DNA of 64,000 nt from an uncultured Lachnospiraceae bacterium (GTDB lineage: Bacteria > Bacillota > Clostridia > Lachnospirales > Lachnospiraceae). Under the pieces are notes generated by a model. That model was given only the letters and a program-made list of their open reading frames with translations. It did not search any database and was not told the DNA's origin. This document shows, piece after piece, positions 44,300 to 51,847 of the stretch. The stretch spans positions 124,001 to 188,000 of the forward strand of contig CAMNOU010000003.1 of the NCBI GenBank assembly GCA_946546945.1, read 5' to 3'. The first letter of the stretch is position 1. The number at the start of each line of letters is the position of its first letter. The position numbers and the translations under genes are program-made.

Positions 44300-45110
44300 G
44301 CAATTCTTTCCTCATGCGTATTTTTAAACGCACTAAAAGGCCATATGGAATCAGTCCCACAATCAGGGGCTTTACGACATATGGCCATGTCTTTATACTC
44401 AAAATACCCAGCTGACGGAAGCCCTCATGGCGAATACGCACTTCCTCCACCTGGTAACGATATTTCCTGTGTTTGTAAGTCTCAACATCTTCCCTGTACT
44501 GAAAATGGCAGGCAGGCAAATTGTATCCTTGCTTTCCCAGGGAATGCAGCCGCATAAACAATTCATAATCCTCTCCCCGCAAGCGCATCGGACGATAACC
44601 GCCGGTTTCCTCCAGCACACTTTTGCGAAAGACTACTGAAGGATGCGCGTAAGGTGAATAATGGAGAAAATCCATTGGTTCCGGCTTCAGCGGCAGCGTC
44701 CGCCTTCCCCATACCATATCTCCGTCCAGCAGTTCCATACTGCATCCGACCCAGTCATATTCCGGATGTTCCTCCAGAAAAAGATACATCATCTCAAGAC
44801 GCTCCGGCTTGGAGATATCGTCGGCATCCATGCGGGCGACATACTCTCCTGCCGCAATATGCCAGCAGACATTCAGAGCGGATGCCAGTCCAAGATTCTT
44901 TTTGCCGCGTTTATAACGGATACGGTCATCCACTTCAGCCATTTGTCTGATCTCTTCTATATAGGAATCATCCGACCCATCGTCATACAGGATCATCTCC
45001 CATTCTTTGAATGTCTGATTCACGATCGACATTACTGCCTGACAGAAATGCTCATGACATTGGGGATTATATACACTCATCAGAACACTGATTTTTACTT
45101 TCGCATCCAA
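44268..45110 (-). CDS. GT2-family glycosyltransferase, first gene of the glycan locus
   Basis: 280 residues from TTG 45110, chosen because GGGGG lies seven bases upstream and the product then aligns from its first residue with the paralogue at 1-836 (KISVLMSVYN). Motifs: LYDDGSDDSY, ARMDADDISKPERLEMMY, RLRGEDYELFMRLH. It is a cytoplasmic, inverting GT-A fold enzyme; donor and acceptor are unknown. It heads the long minus-strand run, preceded by the promoter at 45233-45261. Confidence 0.9.
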   Translation of the reverse strand: MDAKVKISVLMSVYNPQCHEHFCQAVMSIVNQTFKEWEMILYDDGSDDSYIEEIRQMAEVDDRIRYKRGKKNLGLASALNVCWHIAAGEYVARMDADDISKPERLEMMYLFLEEHPEYDWVGCSMELLDGDMVWGRRTLPLKPEPMDFLHYSPYAHPSVVFRKSVLEETGGYRPMRLRGEDYELFMRLHSLGKQGYNLPACHFQYREDVETYKHRKYRYQVEEVRIRHEGFRQLGILSIKTWPYVVKPLIVGLIPYGLLVRLKIRMRKELHVERFKESKV

Positions 45111-45232
45111 ATTGTGTCCCCCTTTTGTCACATCTGCCAAAAAAGAAAAATATCGGGCAATTTTTTATCCATACCAGTCACTGTCCGTTTTTTTCGGACA
45201 TATTTTTGGTATTTATGACGAAATACATAATC

Positions 45233-45261
45233 ATAATACACTATATTGGTTTATTTTACAA
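45233..45261 (-). promoter_or_regulatory. Promoter of the glycan assembly locus
   Basis: Minus strand TTGTAA (45261-45256), 17 bases, TATTAT (45238-45233). This leaves an untranslated leader of about 120 bases before the TTG at 45110. All genes from here to 20076 run the same way with short gaps or overlaps, so it may serve a very long transcript. Confidence 0.55.
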
Positions 45262-45351
45262 TACCCGTTATTTCTATATTATGGTGTTCTTCCCCCGCCT
45301 GAAAATTATCATTTTAACTCAGAGGTTATTAATCCGTTACTAGCCGGGATT

Positions 45352-45357
45352 TATAAT
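45352..45357 (+). promoter_or_regulatory. -10 box of the XRE regulator gene
   Basis: Perfect TATAAT with a weak TTAATC 17 bases before it, about 80 bases upstream of the start codon. CAGGAGG (45421-45427) is the ribosome site. Confidence 0.45.
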
Positions 45358-45435
45358 ATGGTTAAAACAAGGAAACTTGTCTGGTTCTGTCAGTTTTCAG
45401 CACACAAATCGGCACACGAACAGGAGGTTATCAGT

Positions 45436-45792
45436 ATGAATTTAACAGAATCAATCGGAAAAAGACTTGCACAGTTAAGAAAGGAACATCATATGACGCA
45501 GGAACAGCTGGCGGAAAAGCTGGATATTTCCATCAAACACTGCAGCTGTGTAGAAAGAGGAACGGCGTCACTCTCACTGGAAAGGATGCTGGATGTCTGT
45601 GAATTGTTCAATGTAACCCTCGATTACCTGATCCGGGGAATATCACCGGACGGCATCCGGACACTCCCGCCGAAGGTATTGGATACTTTCCGGGACAGCA
45701 GCGAAAGCGAGCAGAAGCTGTTACTGGAGTATCTGGACATGTATCACCGGCTTGTGGATCATGACAAGAAGAAAGAAAATGTTCCTGTCTGA
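45436..45792 (+). CDS. XRE-family regulator divergent from the glycan locus
   Basis: 118 residues from ATG 45436 (AGGAGG eight bases upstream). Textbook Xre/Cro helix-turn-helix at about 6-62: IGKRLAQLRKEHHMTQEQLA followed by LDISIKHCSCVERGTASLSL and LDVCELFNVTLDYLI. The C-terminal helices (about 75-110) probably dimerise. Its place next to, and opposite to, the promoter of the glycan locus makes it the best local candidate to regulate that locus; this is inference from position only. It shares a transcription end with malQ. Confidence 0.9.
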   Translation: MNLTESIGKRLAQLRKEHHMTQEQLAEKLDISIKHCSCVERGTASLSLERMLDVCELFNVTLDYLIRGISPDGIRTLPPKVLDTFRDSSESEQKLLLEYLDMYHRLVDHDKKKENVPV

Positions 45793-45795
45793 GCC

Positions 45796-45838
45796 AAAAA
45801 AAATGACGGCCGCTACCAAAGCAACCGTCATTTTTTTA
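45796..45838. terminator. Bidirectional terminator between XRE gene and malQ
   Basis: 9-bp stem AAATGACGG/CCGTCATTT (45801-45809, 45825-45833) flanked by A-run on the left and T-run on the right, so it can stop transcription from both sides. The malQ stop codon lies in the T-run. Confidence 0.8.
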
Positions 45839-47374
45839 TTGAACTTTTTTATTTTCCTTCATTCCGTCCGCTTCCGCTTCCGGCTCTTTCATCCATCTTC
45901 CGGACACTCGTGTAATATTCGCTATAAAGTCTGCCAGCTGATCGTTGATCTGCTCTTTCGTCAGTCTCCACTCCCAGTTGCCGCCAAGTCTTGACGGGAA
46001 GTTGATTCGTGCCTCTTCGCCAAGATGCAGATAATCCTGGATCGGTACAATACAGTATTTTGCGATACTCAGCATGGCAAGCCGGATCAGGTTGTCACAA
46101 AGCTGCTCATTCGTATCCCAGAAACGGTTCATATAGTTTCTGATATGCTCCCGGGTGTGCTCCGGAGCATTCGTAATATACTGAAGCAAAGTCTCATTGT
46201 CATGCGTACCGGTGTATACAACACAGTTTGTCGTGTCATAGTTGTGCGGGAGATACACATTTTCGCTGTCGCCGCCAAAGGCAAAGCCCAGCACTTTCAT
46301 TCCCGGAAAACCACTCTTTTTTAAAAGTGTACGTACGCTGTCCGTAATCGTCCCCAGATCCTCGGCTATGATTTCTATTCCATCTACCTTTTCACTGATT
46401 GCTTTCATCAGGCTCATGCCCGGTCCCTTTTCCCACTTGCCGTTTTTTGCATTCTCATCTCCATAAGGAACTGCATAATACTCATCAAATCCGCGGAAGT
46501 GGTCAAAGCGCAGTACATCATACAGTACGGCAGCATGGCGAATCCGCCGGATCCACCAGTCGTATCCTGTCTTTTTGTGATATTTCCAGTCATAGAGCGG
46601 ATTTCCCCACAGCTGTCCGTCCTCAGAAAAAGCATCCGGCGGACATCCCGCCACCGCGGTCGGCTCCAGTTCTTTATCAAACTGGAAAAGCTGCGGATGC
46701 GTCCAGGCATCTGCACTGTCATGGGCCACATAGATCGGGATATCACCGACAATCCTGATGCCCTGTTTATTCGCGTAAGCTTTTACCTTTACCCACTGAG
46801 TCAGGAACCAGTACTGCACATGCTCGTGAAAGCTGATATCGTCTGCCAGTTCTTCCTTTGCCTTTGCAATCGTTTCTGGATCATGTTTTTTATATGCATC
46901 CTCCCAGGTGTACCATGCCCGCTTCTCATGAGCATCCTTGATTGCCATGAACAGCGCGTAATCCGGCAGCCAGTCCTCCTGCGCTTTGACAAATGCCTCG
47001 AAGTCGGACTGATCGTTCTTCTTATCATTTTCGTATGCTTTTCTCAGAAGCGGATAACGATTCTCAAACTGTTTTCCATAATCTACATAAGAAGGGTTTG
47101 TCCCCAGAGCTGCCTGATCGCATTCCTCTCTGGTCAAAAGCCCCTGTTCGATCAGATCCTCCAGAGATACAAAATACGGATTGCCCGCAAATGTCGAAAA
47201 AGGCTGATACGGAGAATCCCCGTAGCTGGTGTGCCCCAGCGGCAAAATCTGCCAGAATGTCTGACCGCTCTTTTTTAAAAAATCAATCCAGTCATAGGCC
47301 TCCTTTGAAAAACCGCCAATTCCGTAACGGGACGGCAGACTGCTGACCGGAAGTAAAATACCACTTGCTCTCAT
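45836..47374 (-). CDS. malQ: 4-alpha-glucanotransferase (amylomaltase)
   Basis: 512 residues, normal for GH77. It moves alpha-1,4-glucan segments between maltooligosaccharides in the cytoplasm. Seen: SGILLPVSSLPSRYGIGGF at the N-terminus, GHTSYGDSPYQPFS, GDIPIYVAHDSADAW, the nucleophile block LRFDHFRGFDEYYAVP, acid/base IAEDLG and GTHDNETLLQY. ATG 47374 is used because GGGAG lies eight bases upstream and the N-terminus then matches the family. It is monocistronic, with its own promoter, and unrelated to the neighbouring surface genes except in carbohydrate theme. Confidence 0.95.
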   Translation of the reverse strand: MRASGILLPVSSLPSRYGIGGFSKEAYDWIDFLKKSGQTFWQILPLGHTSYGDSPYQPFSTFAGNPYFVSLEDLIEQGLLTREECDQAALGTNPSYVDYGKQFENRYPLLRKAYENDKKNDQSDFEAFVKAQEDWLPDYALFMAIKDAHEKRAWYTWEDAYKKHDPETIAKAKEELADDISFHEHVQYWFLTQWVKVKAYANKQGIRIVGDIPIYVAHDSADAWTHPQLFQFDKELEPTAVAGCPPDAFSEDGQLWGNPLYDWKYHKKTGYDWWIRRIRHAAVLYDVLRFDHFRGFDEYYAVPYGDENAKNGKWEKGPGMSLMKAISEKVDGIEIIAEDLGTITDSVRTLLKKSGFPGMKVLGFAFGGDSENVYLPHNYDTTNCVVYTGTHDNETLLQYITNAPEHTREHIRNYMNRFWDTNEQLCDNLIRLAMLSIAKYCIVPIQDYLHLGEEARINFPSRLGGNWEWRLTKEQINDQLADFIANITRVSGRWMKEPEAEADGMKENKKVQ

Positions 47375-47415
47375 ACTCTGTTCTCCCTTTTTTCTTTTCA
47401 CATAGTCCGTGCTTT

Positions 47416-47444
47416 ATGATATCACACCCATAAATTGACTTCAA
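47416..47444 (-). promoter_or_regulatory. malQ: malQ promoter
   Basis: Minus strand TTGAAG (47444-47439), 17 bases, TATCAT (47421-47416), 42 bases before the start codon. No cre-like site was recognised. Confidence 0.5.
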
Positions 47445-47458
47445 CACAAAATTTTCAT

Positions 47459-47487
47459 GTGACAAATCCCACATTCTATAGTATAAT
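47459..47487 (+). promoter_or_regulatory. Strong promoter of the small Cys-rich gene
   Basis: GTGACA (47459-47464; five of six match TTGACA), 17 bases, perfect TATAAT (47482-47487). AAAGGAGG follows at 47506-47513, seven bases before the ATG. Confidence 0.65.
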
Positions 47488-47520
47488 TGTAGGCAATAAA
47501 CTTTTAAAGGAGGATTTATT

Positions 47521-47727
47521 ATGTCTATGAACCCTATAGATGAATGTACACATAACTGCCACACCTGCAATGTCGGCTGCTCTTCCGACGGTGAAAGAAA
47601 GCCCAGCTTTTTCGACCGTCTGGAATCTGCATCCGAGCACTTCGAGGAAATGGGCGAGGATAACTTCATTCAGATGCTGAACGAAGCTGTCGCAGCCCTT
47701 GAGGACGAAGAAGCCGGCGAAGCATAA
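47521..47727 (+). CDS. Small Cys-rich acidic protein
   Basis: 68 residues, no family recognised. The N-terminus carries four Cys in C-x3-C-x2-C-x3-C spacing (residues 9, 13, 16, 20) with His11 and His14 among them, fit for zinc or an iron-sulfur cluster. The C-terminal half is an acidic amphipathic helix ending EDEEAGEA. A near-ideal promoter and Shine-Dalgarno and a strong terminator mean it is a real, probably well expressed, gene. Cytoplasmic. The role is unknown. Confidence 0.85.
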   Translation: MSMNPIDECTHNCHTCNVGCSSDGERKPSFFDRLESASEHFEEMGEDNFIQMLNEAVAALEDEEAGEA

Positions 47728-47736
47728 GATCACTTG

Positions 47737-47789
47737 AGCTGTACATGACAAAGAAGCTTTTTCTATTCTTTGCCATGTGCAGCTTTTTT
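47737..47789 (+). terminator. Strong terminator of the small Cys-rich gene
   Basis: 19-base arms (47737-47755 and 47766-47784) with two imperfect pairs, 10-base loop, then a T-run. Confidence 0.9.
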
Positions 47790-47828
47790 CTCTTAATAAA
47801 CTCTTAAAGATTCTTCACCTTTTCTTCC

Positions 47829-47877
47829 TTGCCTTCCTGCTTTCTTCTCTGTATAGTAGTTAGTGTATTAATACACT
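47829..47877 (+). promoter_or_regulatory. Promoter and 16-bp palindromic operator of the GntR-ABC operon
   Basis: TTGCCT (47829-47834), 17 bases, TATAGT (47852-47857). It is followed at 47862-47877 by the perfect palindrome AGTGTATTAATACACT, at the expected transcription start, then two further ATACAC half-sites up to 47893. YtrA-type GntR repressors bind palindromes of this kind, so the first gene probably represses its own operon. Confidence 0.7.
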
Positions 47878-47925
47878 TAATACACCCGATACACATTACT
47901 ATGAATGAGTGCAAGGAGGTTTTTC

Positions 47926-48300
47926 ATGATACAGCTGAATTACCGTGACACAAGGCCTTTTTATCAGCAGATCAAGGATAATATCCGGCAGCTGGTGATC
48001 AGCAGGGCCATGGTGAAAAACGAAAAGCTTCCTTCTGTACGGGAACTGGCCTCTGCTCTGGCGATCAATCCGAATACGATTGCGCGTGCATACCGGGAGC
48101 TGGAGAATGAGGGGTACATCTATACCGTTTCCGGGAAGGGTTCTTTTGTTTCCGGTTCGATTGATGAGACCAGGGAACGGCGCGAGGATCTGATGAAGGC
48201 ATTTGACACGACGGTGAGGGAACTTCTTTTTTTGTCCACTCCCGTGTCTGATCTGACCGGAAGGATCCTGGCGATTGCAGAAGGGAGGACGACAGTATGA
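47926..48300 (+). CDS. GntR-family (YtrA-type) transcriptional repressor
   Basis: 124 residues from ATG 47926 (AAGGAGG seven bases upstream). N-terminal winged helix of the GntR family: RPFYQQIKDNIRQLV, KLPSVRELASALAINPNTIA, RAYRELENEGYIYTVSGKG. The C-terminus is short (about 40 residues), as in the YtrA subfamily that controls ABC transporters. Its stop overlaps the start of the ATPase gene (ATGA). The palindrome in its promoter is the likely binding site. Confidence 0.92.
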   Translation: MIQLNYRDTRPFYQQIKDNIRQLVISRAMVKNEKLPSVRELASALAINPNTIARAYRELENEGYIYTVSGKGSFVSGSIDETRERREDLMKAFDTTVRELLFLSTPVSDLTGRILAIAEGRTTV

Positions 48301-49196
48301 TTCGTGTGGAGAATGTAACCAAGACATTTGGTGACTTTAAAGCACTGGACAATGCTTCGATTCATGTGAAGAAAGGTGCCGTATATGGTCTGGTTGGATC
48401 GAATGGTGCCGGCAAGTCTACCATAATCCGTCACATTACCGGTATCTACCGTCCGGACAGCGGACAGATTCTGGTCGGCGGTGAAAAGGTCTATGAGAAT
48501 CCGAAGATGAAGGAAAAGATTGCCTATATCCCGGATGACCTGTTTTACTTTATGCAGGCCGATACCCTGGAGATGAAGCGGTTTTATAAGGGAATCTACC
48601 CGAATTTTGATGATAAACTGTTTGAAAAGCTGAGAGACTTTTTCCCTTCTATCGACATAAAGCGGAGTATCCGCCGGCTGTCGAAAGGCATGCAGAAACA
48701 GGTTGCCTTCTGGCTGTCCATCTGTACGCTTCCGGAAATCATGATTCTGGATGAACCGGTGGACGGACTGGATCCGGTGATGCGGCGGCAGATCTGGAGC
48801 ATTATTCTGTCGGAAGCGGCAGAACGGGATATCACAGTACTGGTTTCCTCCCATAACCTGCGGGAACTGGAGGATGTGTGCGATCATGTAGGCATCATGC
48901 ACAAAGGAAAGATTATGATCGAGCGCTCTCTTTCTGATCTGCAGGGAAGCGTTTCCAAAATCCAGGTGGCCTTTCAGGAAGGGATGCCGTCCCTGCCGAA
49001 GGAGTTTCAGATTCTGCATATGTCAAACACCGGCCGTGTCTACACACTGATTGTGAAGGGCGATCCGCAAAAAGCCCGCACCATGCTGGAGCAGACACAT
49101 CCCATGCTGATCGATGTGCTCCCGCTTACACTGGAGGAGATTTTTGTTTATGAGATGGGAGGTGTGAATTATGAAATCAAAGACATCCTGTTTTAA
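48297..49196 (+). CDS. ABC transporter ATP-binding protein (YtrB-like)
   Basis: 299 residues. Walker A GSNGAGKST (about 37-45), signature LSKGMQKQ, Walker B IMILDEP followed by VDGLDP, and the H-loop VSSHNLRELE. The C-terminal region (about 220-299) is of the type found in drug or cell-envelope stress transporters. It couples ATP hydrolysis to the permease encoded next, whose start lies 26 bases inside this gene. Confidence 0.92.
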   Translation: MIRVENVTKTFGDFKALDNASIHVKKGAVYGLVGSNGAGKSTIIRHITGIYRPDSGQILVGGEKVYENPKMKEKIAYIPDDLFYFMQADTLEMKRFYKGIYPNFDDKLFEKLRDFFPSIDIKRSIRRLSKGMQKQVAFWLSICTLPEIMILDEPVDGLDPVMRRQIWSIILSEAAERDITVLVSSHNLRELEDVCDHVGIMHKGKIMIERSLSDLQGSVSKIQVAFQEGMPSLPKEFQILHMSNTGRVYTLIVKGDPQKARTMLEQTHPMLIDVLPLTLEEIFVYEMGGVNYEIKDILF

Positions 49197-51168
49197 CAAG
49201 ACGCTGTTTCTGAAAAACATAACGCGCTTCTGGCCGATGTGGGTTCTTTATCTGATCATTCTGTTTTTTGTGATGCCGATGACACTGTATCAGAGTACCC
49301 GACCGGCGCTGAATGCCATGGTCAGCAATCTTGAGATACATAAGCTCGACAGCATGATTTCCTGTGTCTCATCAGGAATCACCGTCAACCTTGTACTGAC
49401 CTTTTTCATATCAATCGGGTGTGCTGTCCTGGTATTCGGATATCTGTTCCAGTCCGCGAACTGCAACATGATCCATGCACTCCCGGTGACCAGAAAGGAA
49501 CTGTTTATCACAAATTACATCAGCGGCCTTCTCTTTATGGTCATTCCGCAGATCATCGCGTTTCTGATGACGCTGGTAACCTGCGTGATCAATAATGTGA
49601 CCTGTGTGGAATACCTCCTTTACTGGCTGGTCGTGTCGCTGACGATGTCCTTCCTTTTCTTCTCGCTTGCGGTCTTTTGCTGCATGCTGACCGGGAATGT
49701 GTTTGCGGCCGGAATCTATTTCTGTGTGATCAACCTGGTATATGTTGGGATCAAGTATCTGATCGCGACCCTGATCAATGCGCTGTGCTACGGTATAAAT
49801 ACAATGCATGAGGGCATGGGTGAATTCTTATCTCATGCAGACGGCATATTATCTCCGCCCGCCTTCCTTCTGACCTCGGTCGGTTTGGATCGTGTTTATC
49901 AGGGGGATTCAACCGTGCTGACAGGGGCTGCCTTTTACGGCAGATCCGTACTCGTCATCTATCTGTTTGCCGGAGCGGCTGCTCTCATCGCAGCTTTCCT
50001 TTTTTATAAGAAGCGTCATCTGGAGTGTGCCGGAGACATTGTCACCTTCCGCTGGCTGAACCCGGTCTTTCGCTGGGGCATCGCCTTCTGCTTCGGACTT
50101 GGCATTTCCATGATTCTGGCAAATATCTTTTTTGACAACAATCAAAGCTATGCCCCGGCACTCATCCTGTTTGCGGTCATCTTTACACTGATGAGCTTCT
50201 TTGTATCCGAGATGCTCCTGAAAAAGAATTTCCGGATTTTTACGAAGAAGCGCTGGATAGAAGGGATTGTATGCACAGCACTGACTCTCTGCCTGATCGG
50301 GGCACTGCGGGCGGATCTGTTCCATGTAGAGCGGCAGATTCCCGCTGCGGACGAGGTGAAAGCCGCAGCACTGACAGGCAGTGCCAGCAGAATGCTCCTG
50401 ACCGATCAGAAGGATATCGAAATTCTGACAGAGCTGCATCGAAGCATACTGGATCACAAAGAAGCCTATCAGCAGGCAACCGATGCTTTTTACGGAACGG
50501 AATATGAGGAAAGCATGGAAGAAGAAAACACAATGACCTTACTCTCGCTGGACTTCACCTATTACCTGAATGACGGGGAAACGCTTTTCCGATCTTACAC
50601 TGTTCCGCTTTCCGCCGAAGAACTGGACGACTCTGAAAGCGCGGCTTCCATTCTGAACACGCTTGAGACAAATCCGGAAGCCTTTCTGCAGAGCACCATC
50701 TGCAAAAATTACAGTGAGGTCACCTATCAGGGCGGATATGTTGATCTACCTCTCGCTGCCGGCAATAATTCTGTTTATTTTCAGGGTAAGGAGCTGAATG
50801 AAGAACAGGCGCAGCAGATGTACCAGGCGATTGAAAAAGATATCAGAGAAGGCAATTATCCCATCGGAAGCAAATCTTTTCTGATCAGCGGAAAGGAACG
50901 TTACTATAACACAATTTTTCTCACGGGAAAAGTCAGCAAGGCCATCTCGATCTTTGACGATCTGCCGGAAAGCAGAAGACTCCGGCAATCCCGCAGACCG
51001 GAAGATTATCCGGAAACCAGAGCTCCGGAATCCGAGGAAGTGGATGTGGAATTCGATGTCTATCCCGGCTGTACAAATATGATTCAGGCTATGATTGATC
51101 TGAATCTGATCGAGGATGAATCTGATTTGATTCTTATCTCCGATTATAACGAGCTGACGGACTCGTAA
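49171..51168 (+). CDS. ABC transporter permease with large extracytoplasmic part
   Basis: 665 residues. About eight or nine hydrophobic segments lie between residues 20 and 385, beginning FWPMWVLYLIILFFVMPMT. The C-terminal 270 residues are hydrophilic and follow the last segment (CTALTLCLIGAL), so they are probably outside the membrane. The layout resembles YtrC/YtrD or BcrB-like permeases of GntR-controlled operons, which respond to wall-active agents. The substrate is unknown. The AGGTGTG before the ATG is a modest ribosome site, and the overlap with the ATPase suggests coupled translation. Confidence 0.85.
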   Translation: MKSKTSCFNKTLFLKNITRFWPMWVLYLIILFFVMPMTLYQSTRPALNAMVSNLEIHKLDSMISCVSSGITVNLVLTFFISIGCAVLVFGYLFQSANCNMIHALPVTRKELFITNYISGLLFMVIPQIIAFLMTLVTCVINNVTCVEYLLYWLVVSLTMSFLFFSLAVFCCMLTGNVFAAGIYFCVINLVYVGIKYLIATLINALCYGINTMHEGMGEFLSHADGILSPPAFLLTSVGLDRVYQGDSTVLTGAAFYGRSVLVIYLFAGAAALIAAFLFYKKRHLECAGDIVTFRWLNPVFRWGIAFCFGLGISMILANIFFDNNQSYAPALILFAVIFTLMSFFVSEMLLKKNFRIFTKKRWIEGIVCTALTLCLIGALRADLFHVERQIPAADEVKAAALTGSASRMLLTDQKDIEILTELHRSILDHKEAYQQATDAFYGTEYEESMEEENTMTLLSLDFTYYLNDGETLFRSYTVPLSAEELDDSESAASILNTLETNPEAFLQSTICKNYSEVTYQGGYVDLPLAAGNNSVYFQGKELNEEQAQQMYQAIEKDIREGNYPIGSKSFLISGKERYYNTIFLTGKVSKAISIFDDLPESRRLRQSRRPEDYPETRAPESEEVDVEFDVYPGCTNMIQAMIDLNLIEDESDLILISDYNELTDS

Positions 51169-51180
51169 AGCACCGGACAA

Positions 51181-51214
51181 AAGAAGCAGAGCATAATGGC
51201 TCTGCTTCTTTTTA
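51181..51214. terminator. Bidirectional terminator between ABC permease and HAD genes
   Basis: 12-bp perfect stem AAGAAGCAGAGC/GCTCTGCTTCTT (51181-51192, 51199-51210), 6-base loop, TTTTT on the + side; the minus-strand gene stop lies in the tail. Confidence 0.85.
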
Positions 51215-51847
51215 TATCATATCTGTGATTTCTTCCAGTCTTTCAATTCTCGGCACGCGTTCATTTACACTGCCAAAACCATACGATGCCCAGATAAACG
51301 GCACGCCGGCTTCTTTGCAGGCATTGTAATCGTCCTGGGTATCTCCCAGATACCAGTACTGTTTCAGATGATTCCGCCCGATCAAAAGCTTCAGATTGTC
51401 TGCTTTTCCATGTCCGGTATTGCCATAGCACTCAAAATCGTCTACCAGTTCTTCCAGCTTATAGTGCGACAGAAAGGCTTCAATATAGCCGGACTGACAG
51501 TTGCTGACAATACAGACGCCATGTCCTTCGCCGTGCAGCTTTTGAAAGACTTTTCCCACATCCGCATAAAGCACTGCTCCATGCTCTCTGAGATAATCAT
51601 TTTCCAGTTTCTCCAGCGTCTGCATGATCTCCATGGCCTGCTCAAGCGGGTGATGCGGCAGAAGGGCTTTTGCGAACTGATCCATGGTCTTTCCCATAAA
51701 ACCCGTGATTCCTTCTCTTGTCACATGTACTCCCGTCTCGCCCGCCTGTGCCAGCGCTTTATTCCAGGAAATGACAATATTGTCAATAGCGTCCCAGAGC
51801 GTTCCGTCCATATCGAAGATCACCGCCGAGGATGTCTTATGCTTCAT
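51212..51847 (-). CDS. HAD-superfamily phosphatase (phosphoglycolate phosphatase-like)
   Basis: 211 residues. Motif I FDMDGTLWD (about 10-18), motif II IVSNCQSG, motif III Lys in HGKADNLKLL, motif IV LGDTQDDYNACKEAG: a complete HAD phosphatase with a helical cap (about 20-95). It probably removes phosphate from a small metabolite. Its start overlaps the end of purD by 11 bases, so it is cotranscribed; nucleotidase or phosphoribosyl-compound repair is a possible link. The exact substrate is unknown. Confidence 0.88.
   Translation of the reverse strand: MKHKTSSAVIFDMDGTLWDAIDNIVISWNKALAQAGETGVHVTREGITGFMGKTMDQFAKALLPHHPLEQAMEIMQTLEKLENDYLREHGAVLYADVGKVFQKLHGEGHGVCIVSNCQSGYIEAFLSHYKLEELVDDFECYGNTGHGKADNLKLLIGRNHLKQYWYLGDTQDDYNACKEAGVPFIWASYGFGSVNERVPRIERLEEITDMI

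Larger units (their letters stand above)
45111..45435. other. Intergenic region between divergent transcription units
   Basis: 325 bases, A+T-rich, without a credible gene: the frame into the + regulator is open but lacks codon bias and a ribosome site. It holds the minus promoter of the glycan locus, the + promoter of the XRE gene and a small hairpin GTCCG/CGGAC (45183-45199) in the glycan-locus leader. Confidence 0.6.

Noticed and set aside
45112-45792. Longer start for the XRE regulator
   Set aside because: The upstream 108 codons are the A+T-rich promoter region, and a perfect AGGAGG precedes the ATG at 45436.
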